Positions 33,026 through 42,893 of a stretch of 64,000 bases of DNA are shown in pieces. The translations under genes were made by a program, and so were the position numbers. This DNA is from Prosapia bicincta (lineage: Eukaryota; Arthropoda; Insecta; Hemiptera; Cercopidae), in contig JBAIZL010000006.1 in assembly GCA_036971475.1 (NCBI GenBank), positions 135,193,731 to 135,257,730 on the forward strand. Reading direction: 5' to 3'. How positions within the stretch are numbered: position 1 is the stretch's first letter; each line of letters opens with the position of its first letter. The notes beneath the pieces are model-generated. The model worked only from the letters and a program-made list of their open reading frames with translations. It was not told the origin of the DNA and ran no database searches.

Positions 33026-33900
33026 CAGTAAGCTCCCGATTATCCGTGGGTGGATTAACCGGTTTGCGGATTATCCGGGGTCTGTCATTGTTTTACAAAT
33101 ATCCAATTTTTATTCCAATCAGATTCATGTGTTTAAATTTCCAAACGGTGAATTACGACGTAAATAAATATAAGGCCTAATAGAAGTTAAGATGAAGGGA
33201 ATAGATGTGTAAATATGTACGTACTAATTTCTACTTTGAAAGAGAAGCATCCCGACGTGGGCCAGCGAAATAAAAGTGGCAAGCAGACTACTGTATATAA
33301 GAGACAATGACAAAATGCTTGGACACCCGAAAACCTAATGTGTATTATAAGATTGTAAACAAATGTCAGCTAATCTCGGCTATAAATAGTCTAGGACGTG
33401 ACATATGCATTACCCATGTCTGTCATATACATTATCGATCTTTATGGCTTTGTGACACAAGTAGACACTGTGCGACAAAATGGTTCTCAAGAAACTTAGA
33501 TTGCACATTAAAGGTAATTAAATGCTCACAAATAAACAGATGAAAGTGACAGATTTTTTTGTTAAAAAGTGAAAGTATTATGTGTAAAGGAAATTACATA
33601 TGTACATACTTACTTAATTTTGACATATACTTATGTACGTATTGTAAATAGTTAGATATATAAATGTACGTGTTATAATCCGTCAAATACATCGACATTT
33701 TAAATTATTTTCTGTATTTATTTTGTCCTCAGAAGATTATTTGTGAATTGCATTAACCGGGGTCGTTATTTGTGTAACTTATGGTATAATAATCGATTAT
33801 CGATCGTTTTGCGTATTCTTTGTTCATAACGGATTATCCGGGGAATTCATTATCCGGCGTTGCCGGGCCACCCTATTCCACGGATAATCGGTAGTTACTG
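33026..33900. mobile_element. Non-autonomous pogo/Tigger-type element (MITE)
   Basis: The ends CAGTAAGCTCCCGATTATCC and, inverted, CAGTAACTACCGATTATCCG are flanked by TA. 875 bp without a transposase frame. GGATTATCCGGGG-type subterminal repeats occur at both ends. The middle (33285-33450) recurs inverted at 43270-43475. Confidence 0.85.
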
Positions 33901-34072
33901 TATTCTATTCAATACAAAGCTGGACTGTGGAGATGAGAATTAGTCTCCTGGTCTAAATTAACGCAGTATTTTTTTCTTCACTTAATGATTTTTATACATG
34001 TGAAAACTAATAATTATTTAAACAAATATTCTTTGAGCTTAGCTTGTGAGGTTATGTTAAAAACAAATAAAA
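33901..34072. other. Short intron stretch
   Basis: Nothing recognised. Confidence 0.35.
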
Positions 34073-34106
34073 ACATACACAAAACTCACAAATTATTCAT
34101 TTATTT

Positions 34107-34149
34107 ACTCATAGGCATTTCAATGACCAAGTCATCATCATCAGTGAGT
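34107..34149 (-). ncRNA. Hammerhead ribozyme (PLE-B 3' end)
   Basis: Helix I ACUCA/UGAGU, core CUGAUGAU, helix II GAUGAC-UUG-GUCAUU, GAA, AUGCCU (imperfect helix III), A at the cleavage position. Sense to the GIY-YIG frame above it. Confidence 0.65.
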
Positions 34150-34451
34150 GTTACTACTACAAACTCTAACTTACAACTAGGGTGAAAGTAAGGTTACACT
34201 TCTGTATTTATACAGTAGGCGTTGCCACGGCAACTTGTCAAAACAACAGTTACTAAAACTACTTTAAACATGATACAACAAATAGAAATTTTGTACCTAA
34301 CTCAATAATTACAATAAAATTTATAACATACAACATAATTACATATAAACAAAATAGATAATTAATATTACACATTATTAGTATGTCAAAATATTTAACC
34401 TAAAAGTTACAATAAATTTTATTAATTTTTTTCCCCCTTTTGTTACTCTAA

Positions 34452-34838
34452 TTACAATAATATAGAATTTGGAATAGGGCCTGACTCATTGTTTACAATA
34501 TTATTTTTATTCCTATTAATATACAAAGTTTCCCATGCATCCAATTCACTACACTTAACAACGTTTTTTAACAGGGTTACATCGTCTACTTTAAATTCGT
34601 GCTCTTTCTCTAAACAATGTTTCACAATCGCAGATTTTTCTGGTCTATTATATTTAATGTGGGGAAAATGTTCTTTAGCCCTAGTTTTAATATTTCTTTT
34701 TGTTTGGCCTATATATTTCAGAGGACACTCGCTACACTTCAGGCAGTAGATTCCTGACTTTTCTTCATTAGGTATGGCATCTTTATGGTTCCCTAACAAC
34801 TTCTTTAGGTTATTTGCAGTGGCAATTGTAACATTCAA
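34452..34838 (-). CDS. GIY-YIG endonuclease domain of PLE-B (truncated ORF)
   Basis: 128 codons with the nuclease motifs: SGIYCLKCSECPLKYIGQTK (GIY and YIG with Cys-x2-Cys), the conserved Arg in KTRAKEHF, His in IVKHCLEKEHEF, and Glu in LDAWETLYI. The frame is intact but represents only the C-terminal part of a PLE protein, starting at an internal Met. A decayed relative of its C-terminus is at 46407-46560. Confidence 0.75.
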   Translation of the reverse strand: MNVTIATANNLKKLLGNHKDAIPNEEKSGIYCLKCSECPLKYIGQTKRNIKTRAKEHFPHIKYNRPEKSAIVKHCLEKEHEFKVDDVTLLKNVVKCSELDAWETLYINRNKNNIVNNESGPIPNSILL

Positions 34839-35048
34839 ATTACTATATTTTCCTAGAAATTCCTAGAGCGGTGGATGGTGTGTTATTTTTACCCATTTTT
34901 CCCCCTTTAAATCCCTTATTAACGTGCTTCTCTGATTTCTTATTGTTCATCTTGTTTTGACAAGTGGTCGTGGCAACGCCTACTGTATAAATACGGAAGT
35001 GTAACCTTACTTTCACCCTAGTTGTAAGTTAGAGTTTGTAGTAGTAAC

Positions 35049-35091
35049 ACTCACTGATGATGATGACGTTGTCATTGAAACGCGTATGAGT
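35049..35091 (+). ncRNA. Complete hammerhead ribozyme motif (PLE-B)
   Basis: Helix I ACUCA/UGAGU (five pairs), core CUGAUGAU, helix II GAUGAC-GUU-GUCAUU (closed by G-U), GAA, self-complementary helix III ACGCGU, A at the cleavage position. This is the best preserved copy: every expected element is present, with one extra U between A9 and helix II. It lies 77 bp upstream of a host exon on the same strand. Confidence 0.75.
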
Positions 35092-35167
35092 AAATAAATG
35101 AATAATTTGTGAGTTTTGTGTATGTTTTTATTTGTTTTTTACTAATTATTTATTTATTATTTTATAG

Positions 35168-35284
35168 GTTTATTGTAGTCAAATTCATACTCCCAGGAGG
35201 ACAAGGTTTTACCTTACCGTTTCTTCCAGAACAAACCCTCCAACATGTTTTGGAATCTCTAGTTTCAGAAAATTCAATAGACGG
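35168..35284 (+). CDS. UBX domain, first half (UBX-protein gene exon)
   Basis: 117 nt after TTATTTTATAG and before GTCAGT. It opens with one base completing the codon begun in the 17-nt exon, encodes 38 residues (FIVVKFILPGGQGFTLPF, then a helix PEQTLQHVLESLVSENS) and ends with two bases. VKFILPGGQ and the following helix match the first two strands and helix of the UBX beta-grasp fold, which binds p97/VCP. A second AG ten bases downstream would break the phase. Confidence 0.8.
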
Positions 35285-35481
35285 GTCAGTATTATGTTTA
35301 TTAATTGCCTGATATATCTGTTTGAAAAGAATATATTCTTAAAAATTCACAGTAAGAGTTAATAATTTTTATTCTCTTGATTTTGTAGTCCATTACATTT
35401 GGTGAATCTTAATTAATCACTTTAACATTAGTTAATGATTATCCGAACTTTAAATTTTGTAAATTTGTGAAAACTTACGGA

Positions 35482-35525
35482 GACAGAACATTTTTGATCG
35501 CTATGTGGCGATCTACATCAGTGTC
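35482..35525 (-). ncRNA. Hammerhead ribozyme relic (PLE-C 3' end)
   Basis: Helix I GACA/UGUC, CUGAUGUA, helix II GAUCGC-loop-GCGAUC (six pairs), AAA instead of GAA, AUGUU, C at the cleavage position. G12 is lost and A9 is changed, so this copy is probably inactive. Confidence 0.5.
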
Positions 35526-35584
35526 TTCTGCTTGGAGATGTCGGGTCAGGTAGTGACAGTTTTAAAGCCAGGTTTTCAATAGTA

Positions 35585-38500
35585 TCAATGAGTATGTGTG
35601 ATTTGTATTGTGTTTATCATGTTATTGTAAGTGTTAATTTTGTGTGTCCAGGGGTGGTTAGATTTGTAGTGTATTGTGGTGTGGTTGGAAGTTGGTTTTC
35701 TGTGTACTGTAGTTTCTATTTTATTATTATTTATATTTAATGTAATGTCAAGATAGTTAATTGCTCTCTTTGTTTCTGTTTCGTCGGTGAATTGTATGTT
35801 TTTGTTGTATGTGTTTAGTTTGTTTAGTATTAAGATGTGTTTGTTCTGAATGGTGGGTTGGTATATTACAAGTATATCGTCTACGTACTGCAACGTCCCC
35901 CCCACCTTCCTTTGCCGCTGTTTTCTGTTTGTTCTGCTGTTTTTTACATCCTTTCTTGCAGAATACCAAAGTTTTGTTATTTACAAGAAACTTTATTTAT
36001 AAACAACCAAAAATCTGCCTATCACCCCGCTTGTAAGACCGTGCTAAACTTCCTGAGTTAAGTGTATGTTTCCCGCTCGTAGGGCCAAGCCTACAACAAG
36101 CCTATTCCCGCTGACTGCTATTTAAAATACGTATAAACTCTCCCAAATTAGTTTATCAATTGTGTATGGTCTAGGTATAGTCACACATGTCATTTTAATA
36201 GTCAGCTGGAAAGAAACACATTTAAAATAATACACAAAATAATCACAGAGTCTTACCACCTGATGATGATCTGCAGAGACAGCAAGGGAACGTGCAAAAT
36301 ATGATCGTGTTTAAAATTACCTATTTTAAAAGGCTCCTGTGTCCTTTTAAACACAATCTGCCAGTAGATAAATCTCTGGACTTTTATACAAAAAACCAAC
36401 TAATCTTTAGACTAGCTCATGAAGTTAGTAGAGAGAAACTCTTTAAAAACATTAGGCTTTAGCTATTATCATTTAATGAAATTTAATTAAATTTGTTTAC
36501 TGATTTAATAATCATTTTCATATTAGTTGGAAAAAGCTAAACAGTTTTTATTGATTATTTGACACAGGATGAAATGCAAATACTGTTGATTTTTATAACA
36601 TATTTAATTCTATTTATTTAAATAAAAAAGAAAATTTATCCTTTTAAGTACAACACAATTATATTAACAAAACAATTCACTAAGCAACTTGTTGTCTCTT
36701 ATGCTTTAAAAACTTATAATTTGCATATAGATTGATTACATTGACATAAACATAAAATTATTTTCCAAATTACACATAATAAAATTTATCTCCTATATTG
36801 AATTGGTAAATTCGTATTTTATGACATTTAAATTTTAAATTTATAATATTCGAAAAATTCTCATTTCCTTAAAATAAATGGCTTATGGCCAAAAACCCTT
36901 TGTAAGTTTAATATTCATTATTTTAAATATTCTGATCACATAAATTCATTTTATTTAGCATACAACTTATTAAAATTTTATAAAAAGTGAAGTCATTGTT
37001 TTAAGCTTGCAGATTTGTTTGCATTTAATAAAATTAACTAACTAAATTTGACGTGACTGGTATCGAATAAAGAAAATGACTTGCCAAAGATGTTCCTGCC
37101 GGTCCTTGGAGTCCCTCGTCTGGATTCCCTGGTCCTTGGACATCGGAAGTCGCCATCCCTGGTTCGTCGGTGGTGGTTTCCCTCTATTCCAGCGTCCTGG
37201 AGGCTGAGTCTGGAGCCTTCATCCTTTGGTAGTCCTGGATGTCGAAAGCGCTGAGGTTTTGGTCCATCTGGCCTGGTGACGGTCCTACTCGCGGTCCAGC
37301 ATAGCGTTCCGCGGCACCTCGTGTTAAAAATTTATTTCAGAATGTCTCTAAAGTCTTAGAGACCTAGTATATATAGCGGTGAATTTAACCTACCTCACCC
37401 CGCCTGCAATGCTTGCTATCTCTCGATTTATTCCTTGTACAGGCAAGTCGGGCAACGAATCTGTTTTAGCTTGCAGGGTTTGATTATTATTTTTGGAACA
37501 CTGAAAAATGTCTATTTTATTTAAACTGCTGTAACTTTTTTGTTTCTTAAGTTTTTTGAATTTTGTTTTCTCTAATGTTCATTCTGGCTTATTCTGGTTC
37601 TTTTAAAATGTCGATGAAAGTTCTACGTGGTTTGGTTCTAAAGATAGCTTTTTTAAGCACTTAGAAAGTTTTCGCGTCACTCCCGATGCTCAAATTTAGT
37701 TAGTTATTACAAATTTATTTTATAACATTTTTTAATTTAGCTTAATTATTCTATTTAAGGTTTTATTTAATTTTTCACTCTTTATTATTTGTATAACTCC
37801 CTACTTGATTAATTTAAAAACAACTTTATTTCTTAAAAACAGGAAATTATTTATTTCCTATTTGCCACGGTATCTCAGACCGTTGCAGTACCTTGTCCAT
37901 AGCAAAATATTACGTGTGTTTAGTATTGGTTAAATTATTATTTGTTCAAAGTGTTGTAGATATATTTCTGACATGACTAATGATATGGGTGATCCCATGG
38001 GGAGTCCAGTTGTTTGTTTATAGTATTTATTGTTCAATTGGAAATAATTTTGGTTACATATGTGTTTGATTAGTGTAATAATACTATTTATTGTGTTTTC
38101 TTTTTCGTTATTGTATATTAGTTTGTTTTTTATTATTTCTATGGTTTCTTCTATTGGGATACTAGGGTACATGTTGGTTATGTCATAACTAATTATTTTT
38201 GTGTTGCTGTTTGGTTCTATGTTTTTTATTTTATTATATTGTATTATATTGTATGTGTTGTTGATATGTATTTTAAATCTTATTATTTTGTCTAGTATTG
38301 TTGTGATTATGTAAGATGGTGCTGTTTTGAAATTTGTTAGTGATCTAAATGGTGTGTTGGGTTTGTGAATTTTAGGTATGCCTGTTAATATTGGTGCATA
38401 TGGTTTGAATGGGTAAAGTCTTTGTGGTATTTTAATTTATTGTTATAGTTTAGGGTAATTCTGTGTGTGACTGTTAGGTTTTTTATTGTATTAAGGTATT

Positions 38501-38760
38501 TGTTAGTTGGGTCTGGGATTTGTTCCTATTTATTTTCTTTTATGTGGTTTGTCATTGAATTGATGTATTTTGTATTTTCAATTATTACTGTGGTGTGCTT
38601 GTTTTATCTAATTTTAATATTATGTAGTCGTTTTTTAGTTTTTCTTTGAGTTTCATAATTTCTTTTTTGTTTATATATTGTTTTGTTTTTTTGGGGTTTT
38701 TATTAGGTTAATTTTATTATTAATGTTGTTTCTTATGTGTTCAGTGTTTTGGTTGGTAAT
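35585..38760 (-). pseudogene. PLE reverse transcriptase, interrupted in the YVDD box
   Basis: Fragments in order: region after 38760 with KINLIKTPKKQ, MYPSIPIEETIEIIKN (38125-38172), QTTGLPMGSPISLVMSEIYL (about 37955-38015), then the 2-kb insertion, then YVDDILVIY (35858-35884), NYLDITLNINNNKIE and the thumb start HKINTYNNMINTIQ (35585-35640). Both RT halves are open for long stretches, so the PLE was fairly young when interrupted. Confidence 0.75.
35889..37887. mobile_element. ~2-kb insertion with TG...CA ends, solo LTR-like
   Basis: It starts TGCAACG and ends CGTTGCA, is flanked by the 4-bp duplication GTAC (35885-35888, 37888-37891), and sits inside the YVDD codons of the PLE RT. TG...CA with short inverted ends and a 4-bp duplication fits a solo LTR of a Gypsy- or BEL-type retrotransposon; 1999 bp would be long for one. 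No gag/pol or integrase frame was seen. A GC-richer block lies at 37085-37330. The alternative is a non-autonomous element of another kind. Confidence 0.7.
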
Positions 38761-38779
38761 TTTATGGATGTTAGAATCT

Positions 38780-41486
38780 GGGTCATTCCATGTCAAATCA
38801 ACCAACTAAAAAATAATTTTGGACCTTAAGGTTTCAGAATGATCTGATTTTTTGTATGATTGTTCCTACCATCAAAACTAACAAAAATGCAAAATATCAG
38901 ATTTTTCGGGCGTATAGTTTTTTAATTATTAATTTTCAAAAATAGTAAAAAGTACAAAAATTGTCAGCGCTTTGGTTACTCTAAACTGCTCTATTTTCAA
39001 AACTACTAAACATACAAGATTGAAATTTTCACCATTTTATTCTGTTTTACAAGAGCTTTAATTTGATACCATACATGAGCATGTTGGTAAATTTTACCAT
39101 TTTCCAAAAATTTTCTAAAAATAAATTTTGTAAAATTTCAAAAACGTTTTTTTTTATTTTTCTGAAAAAATATATGTTATTTGTACACTATTATAGTACA
39201 CATATGCCAAATTTTAGAATGGGATGAGAATGGGATCATATTTTCATAAAATATTTTTTGTCTCAACTCACCATAACATGTAGGTACCGATCAGTCACAC
39301 TCATCGGATTTCCACACAAAAATCTGAAATATGTTTATGACTGCATCTTTAAAAGTTTTTATAAAAAAACTAGGCACCACCTGATGAACTAGGTTAGGTT
39401 TAAAGTCACTTAAACTTTACAAAATTCAACATAAGATATTGCTCTTGATATTTAGTTAGATGTCTCTCTTGAGATACTTTTCTAGAGTCTTTGAAGACAG
39501 CGAATTTTCTTCCTAGTTTAATTTGAACACCCTTCCAGTTGTAGTTGTTGGTTCTACTTTTTGAAGTAGTGTTTCACCTGGGATAGTTAAAATGTCACAA
39601 GGCTTTGGGTAAAAAAATGATGCTGCAGGCCCATTGAGATGTAGAAAACTCACTTCATATTCACAAGTTTCATTATTCTTTTTAAGAATACATGAAAGCC
39701 ACCAGGATTGATCATAGGCAACAGTTCCAAAGCCAGATTCGATGTATTGTAGATCTGTCGGTGTTATATACTCAAAGGCTGTGATAGTTTTAGTAAACTG
39801 GTAGGGGCTGTAGTAGTAATACTTCACATTGATGCGATTTTCTGAAATTGGGCTGTAGGAATGAAACTTTTGGGTTCCAACAATGGCTACTGAGTCATTG
39901 AAGCACGCAGCAAGTTTCTTTCCCATATCTGCATATTCTTGTTGCAAGCAGTATAGAAAATCAATTCCAGATATATTATCCAGGGGAAAGTCATACAACT
40001 GCAGTGGTGTTAAAATTTAAGTATCATAAGGACGCTGGAGACTAGCTTTGGCATCAAGGCGTTTGATAGTGCCACGAAGGCCATCACAGGTACTTTTTCC
40101 ATGGGATGTAGCAAAAAACTGCCATTCTGCTTCGATTCCAAAATCAGTTTTATGAAAGCAAAGGTTATGGAAATTTTTCTTGTTTTTATATTGTGCCGAA
40201 CTACCATCGGAGAAGTATGTTATTTTCTTGATTTCAAAAGGTATAGTCTCTTTCAGTATAGAAATCAACTTAGTCTGGAATACATTAAATGCTACAGTAT
40301 TGTGTTCTAAGCAGTCTAATATAAAAACATAATCTAAATGTTTTATTTTGTTTTCCCAATTGCAGTAAACTATAAAAGGGTGTATAGTAGCCTGAGTTGA
40401 TGTCCAATGAAATGACTGTACCGTCTTGGATAATAAATGAATAATTTTCTGCAAAGTCACAGTTGATGATAAGTTCCCCTGATGCCAAGTTTTCTTTCTT
40501 CTCTGAGAAGCATTCTTTTTGCATGTTGGCTAGGAATGAATGAGTTTTCAGTTTTAAGAGCATTTCTAGAACAAAGTCTTCTACGTTTTTTGTTATAGAC
40601 TCCATTGTACACCTATCGACTGTAATCCACAGTTTATATGTCCCTTCATCGACATCATCTTCAAATTTATTTATTAAGGCATCATGCAATTGTTCAACAC
40701 CAAGGCATTATTTACATTCACTCATGTAACACTCTTTTGAGGGTGGATTGCACATAATTTTAGCAAGGCGACAATGCTAACAATGCTAACAACAAAATTA
40801 TTTATAAATTGCTTAGGGTGACAGCCTACATTAGGTACTTGAGTTTGACATACCAATTTCACATATATTATGATAGAGGCTAATTTATTTTGATCCTAAC
40901 AAGCGAGATTTACCAATATGTTTTATATTTTATAGAATCACATTTTACAAATCCTAGTACTGTATGATCTTTGGGGACGAGTAAGATTGATCGATAAATT
41001 GATGAGTTTAGACAAAAAATATTTTATTAAAATATGATGTCATTGTCATCCCATTCTAAAATGTGGCAGATATGTACTATAATAGTGTACAAATAACATA
41101 TATTTTTTTCAGAAAAATAAAAAAATAAGTTTTTGAAAATTTTCAAAATTTATTTTTAAAACATTTTTGGAAAATGGTAAAATTTACCAACATGATCATG
41201 TATGGTATCAAATTAAAGCTCTTGTAAAACAGAATAAAACGGTGAAAATTTCAATCTTGTATGTTTAGTAGTTTTGAAAATAGAGCAGTTTAGAGTAACC
41301 AAAGTGCTGACAATTTTCGTACTTATTACTATTTTTGAAAATTAATAATTAAAAAACTATAAGTCTGAAAAAATCTGATATTTTGCATTTTTGTTAGTTT
41401 TGATGGTAGGAACAATCATGCAAAAAATCATAAAACTCTGAGAGAGTGAGGTTCAGACCATTGGTTGATTTGACATGGAATGACCC
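38780..41486 (-). mobile_element. 2.7-kb DNA transposon with ~480-bp inverted ends (Sola2-like?)
   Basis: 38780-39262 and 41009-41486 are inverted copies beginning GGGTCATTCCATGTCAAATC. The flanks ATCT and TTCT (AGAT/AGAA on the minus strand) suggest a 4-bp duplication with one change inside the PLE reading frame. GGG termini and a 4-bp duplication fit the Sola superfamily as I know it; the exact family is an inference. Confidence 0.75.
39513..40689 (-). pseudogene. Transposase of the 38780-41486 element, frameshifted
   Basis: Three overlapping frames make one protein: TYKLWITVDRCTMESI and LASGELIINCDFAENYSF (acidic CDFAENY, about 40450-40480), FHWTSTQATIHPFIVYC, ITYFSDGSSAQYKNKKNF (second acidic motif, about 40180-40230), AEWQFFATSHGKSTCDGLRG, then a C-terminal part from YDFPLDNISGIDFL to RVFKLN (39513-39998). 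A DFAENY...SDG...HGK-CDG pattern is familiar from uncharacterised insect and cnidarian transposases. At least two frameshifts; otherwise well preserved, so it is recent. Confidence 0.7.
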
Positions 41487-41489
41487 TTC

Positions 41490-41937
41490 TGTGTCAACTA
41501 TTAATTTTTTGTTAAAATTGGGTAGGTTATATTTGATAGCATTTGTTATTATTTTCTTTTTTTCAGTGAATTGTGTTTTAGTTAGATTTTAGATTTTTTT
41601 TGTTATGTTTATCTATTGTATTTATTCTGTGTTTTATTATGAATTGTTGTATCTTTTCGTGCATTATAGGTGTGAGATTATCAAAAGTTTTCATAATTTC
41701 TAAATTGGTTGTGTACAGTTGTAGGTTAATTTAGCTTTTTTTATGGTAAGCAGATTTAATGTTTTCTTTTATTACGTGTAATTCAGCTATTTTTGTTGCT
41801 TTGTTAATGACTGTATTTTGTTTATTTCTTATGTGTAGTTTAGCGCATTTTGGTGTGATGTTAAGTGATATGCATTTTTTATTGAAATTTATTCTGTTAT
41901 TACAGTTCTGGAGTTTGATAATAATAATAAGCACCAA
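41490..41937 (-). pseudogene. PLE protein N-terminal region
   Basis: Starts MVLIIIIKLQNCNNRINFNK at 41937, with a CISLNITPKCAKLHI block like that of PLE-A (7830), then LPNFNKKLIVDTE up to the insertion at 41487. Continuation is beyond 38780. Conserved among Penelope proteins ahead of the RT; its function is not known to me. Confidence 0.6.
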
Positions 41938-41939
41938 TT

Positions 41940-42117
41940 TCCAAATATAGAAAATATGGAACTTATAAAAGAAATTAATAAGGGATTAAGAATGAATATA
42001 TATGAAGCATTCGAAATATATAAACACAATAATAATAACAAATTAATAAAAGAACAAATACAAATACATTCTAAATTTGATACTATATCCAATGTCTATA
42101 ATGTTACAGCAACAAAA
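41940..42117 (+). pseudogene. PLE protein C-terminus, inverted fragment
   Basis: The plus-strand frame from ENMELIKEINKGLRMNIYEA to YNVTATK ends at TAA near 42117. Composition and position, directly upstream of a hammerhead, fit the end of a PLE protein after the GIY-YIG domain. It abuts the start of the minus-strand PLE tail to head. Confidence 0.5.
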
Positions 42118-42207
42118 TAAATTTGGCTATTTGTATAAATTTAGCAACATTTCTATTTCTAATTAAATATATGTTTTAGGCCTATAGCTTACATTATTGT
42201 AATTTTC

Positions 42208-42251
42208 ATTCCTGATGATGTTGGTACTGTTTACCAACGAAAAGCTTTGGA
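42208..42251 (+). ncRNA. Hammerhead ribozyme (PLE, long helix II)
   Basis: Helix I AUUC/GGAU, core CUGAUGAU, helix II GUUGGUA-CUGUU-UACCAAC (seven pairs), GAA, short self-complementary AGCU, U. It has the longest helix II in the window and lies about 90 bp after the PLE stop codon. Confidence 0.6.
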
Positions 42252-42288
42252 TATAAATTAAATATTCTGGTATTTCAATAACCTATGT

Positions 42289-42297
<9 letters not shown>

Positions 42298-42327
<30 letters not shown>
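42298..42327. repeat. (TA)n microsatellite
   Basis: Short TA tract right after the PLE end, as with the PLE-Y copies. Confidence 0.8.
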
Positions 42328-42329
<2 letters not shown>

Positions 42330-42394
42330 GATAAGAAACGTATTTTCGTACTTAGATATGATAGGGGAGCAATAAATAAGTACACATTATTCAA

Positions 42395-42793
42395 AAATAG
42401 GATTCAGATATTTTTGCAATTCTCCGGGAAAACGCCCATATCGTGGCCATGTTAGAGACCCCTCGTCGGAGCTGTCAGGCGTATCCTCTGAGCCATTTTC
42501 GTTGTCAAAGTAGACATTCTCTAGTAATTCAACCTCATTATCCATATACAAGTACAATATATATAAAACACAATTATAACAACTTCAAGTAACACTAATA
42601 CGATAACACAGTCCCCAATCCGACAGCAACAGTGGAACAAAAAACGAAACGCACCGAAATTTTCACAAAGACTGGCACAATAACCGATAAACAATACAAT
42701 GTTTCCGGGGAATGGCGAACCTCACAATGAACCAATGAATTGAGAGTGGACGTAAGGCGTACATGAACGCCTATTGCCACGGACGCCAATGTG
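42395..42793 (-). mobile_element. piggyBac-like 5' end fragment
   Basis: The right end CACATTGGCGTCC (read inverted) borders TTAA at 42794-42797. On the minus strand ATG at about 42545 opens MDNEVELLENVYFDNENG and continues to WPRYGRFPGELQKYL, an acidic N-terminus of the kind found in PGBD transposases, ending at a stop after 50 codons. No left end was found. A TTAACACATT further right (42886-42895) could be the start of another such element. Confidence 0.6.
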
Positions 42794-42893
42794 TTAAGAA
42801 AATGTACATAAAAAGTGTTATAGTAATATGATTAATTCCATTATTGCTATTGAGTTTAGTTAAATTCACTCATATTTGGCACTCATTAACACA

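Larger units (their letters stand above)
34073..35130 (-). mobile_element. PLE-B: GIY-YIG fragment between inverted ends
   Basis: 34073-34250 and 34950-35130 are inverted copies of the same ~175-bp end, diverged by a few percent at most. Each carries a hammerhead motif pointing outward. The coding remnant between them is on the minus strand, so the left end is the natural 3' end and the right one an inverted addition at the truncated 5' side. Confidence 0.85.
35380..42260 (-). mobile_element. Composite PLE split by two later insertions
   Basis: A minus-strand PLE reads from about 41937 (N-terminus) to 35585 (end of RT), then into a PLE-C 3' end (35380-35580). Two younger elements lie inside it (35889-37887 and 38780-41486). 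At its 5' side (41937-42260) an inverted PLE 3' end with its own hammerhead is attached. The GIY-YIG domain is missing between RT and 3' end. Without the inserts about 1.9 kb of PLE remains. Confidence 0.75.

Noticed and set aside
34489..34749. Plus-strand 86-codon ORF
   Set aside because: Shadow of the PLE-B GIY-YIG frame.
35178..35180. Alternative 3' splice site for the UBX exon (TTTATTGTAG)
   Set aside because: Using it would break the phase with the 17-nt exon; the AG at 35166-35167 fits and has a better pyrimidine tract.
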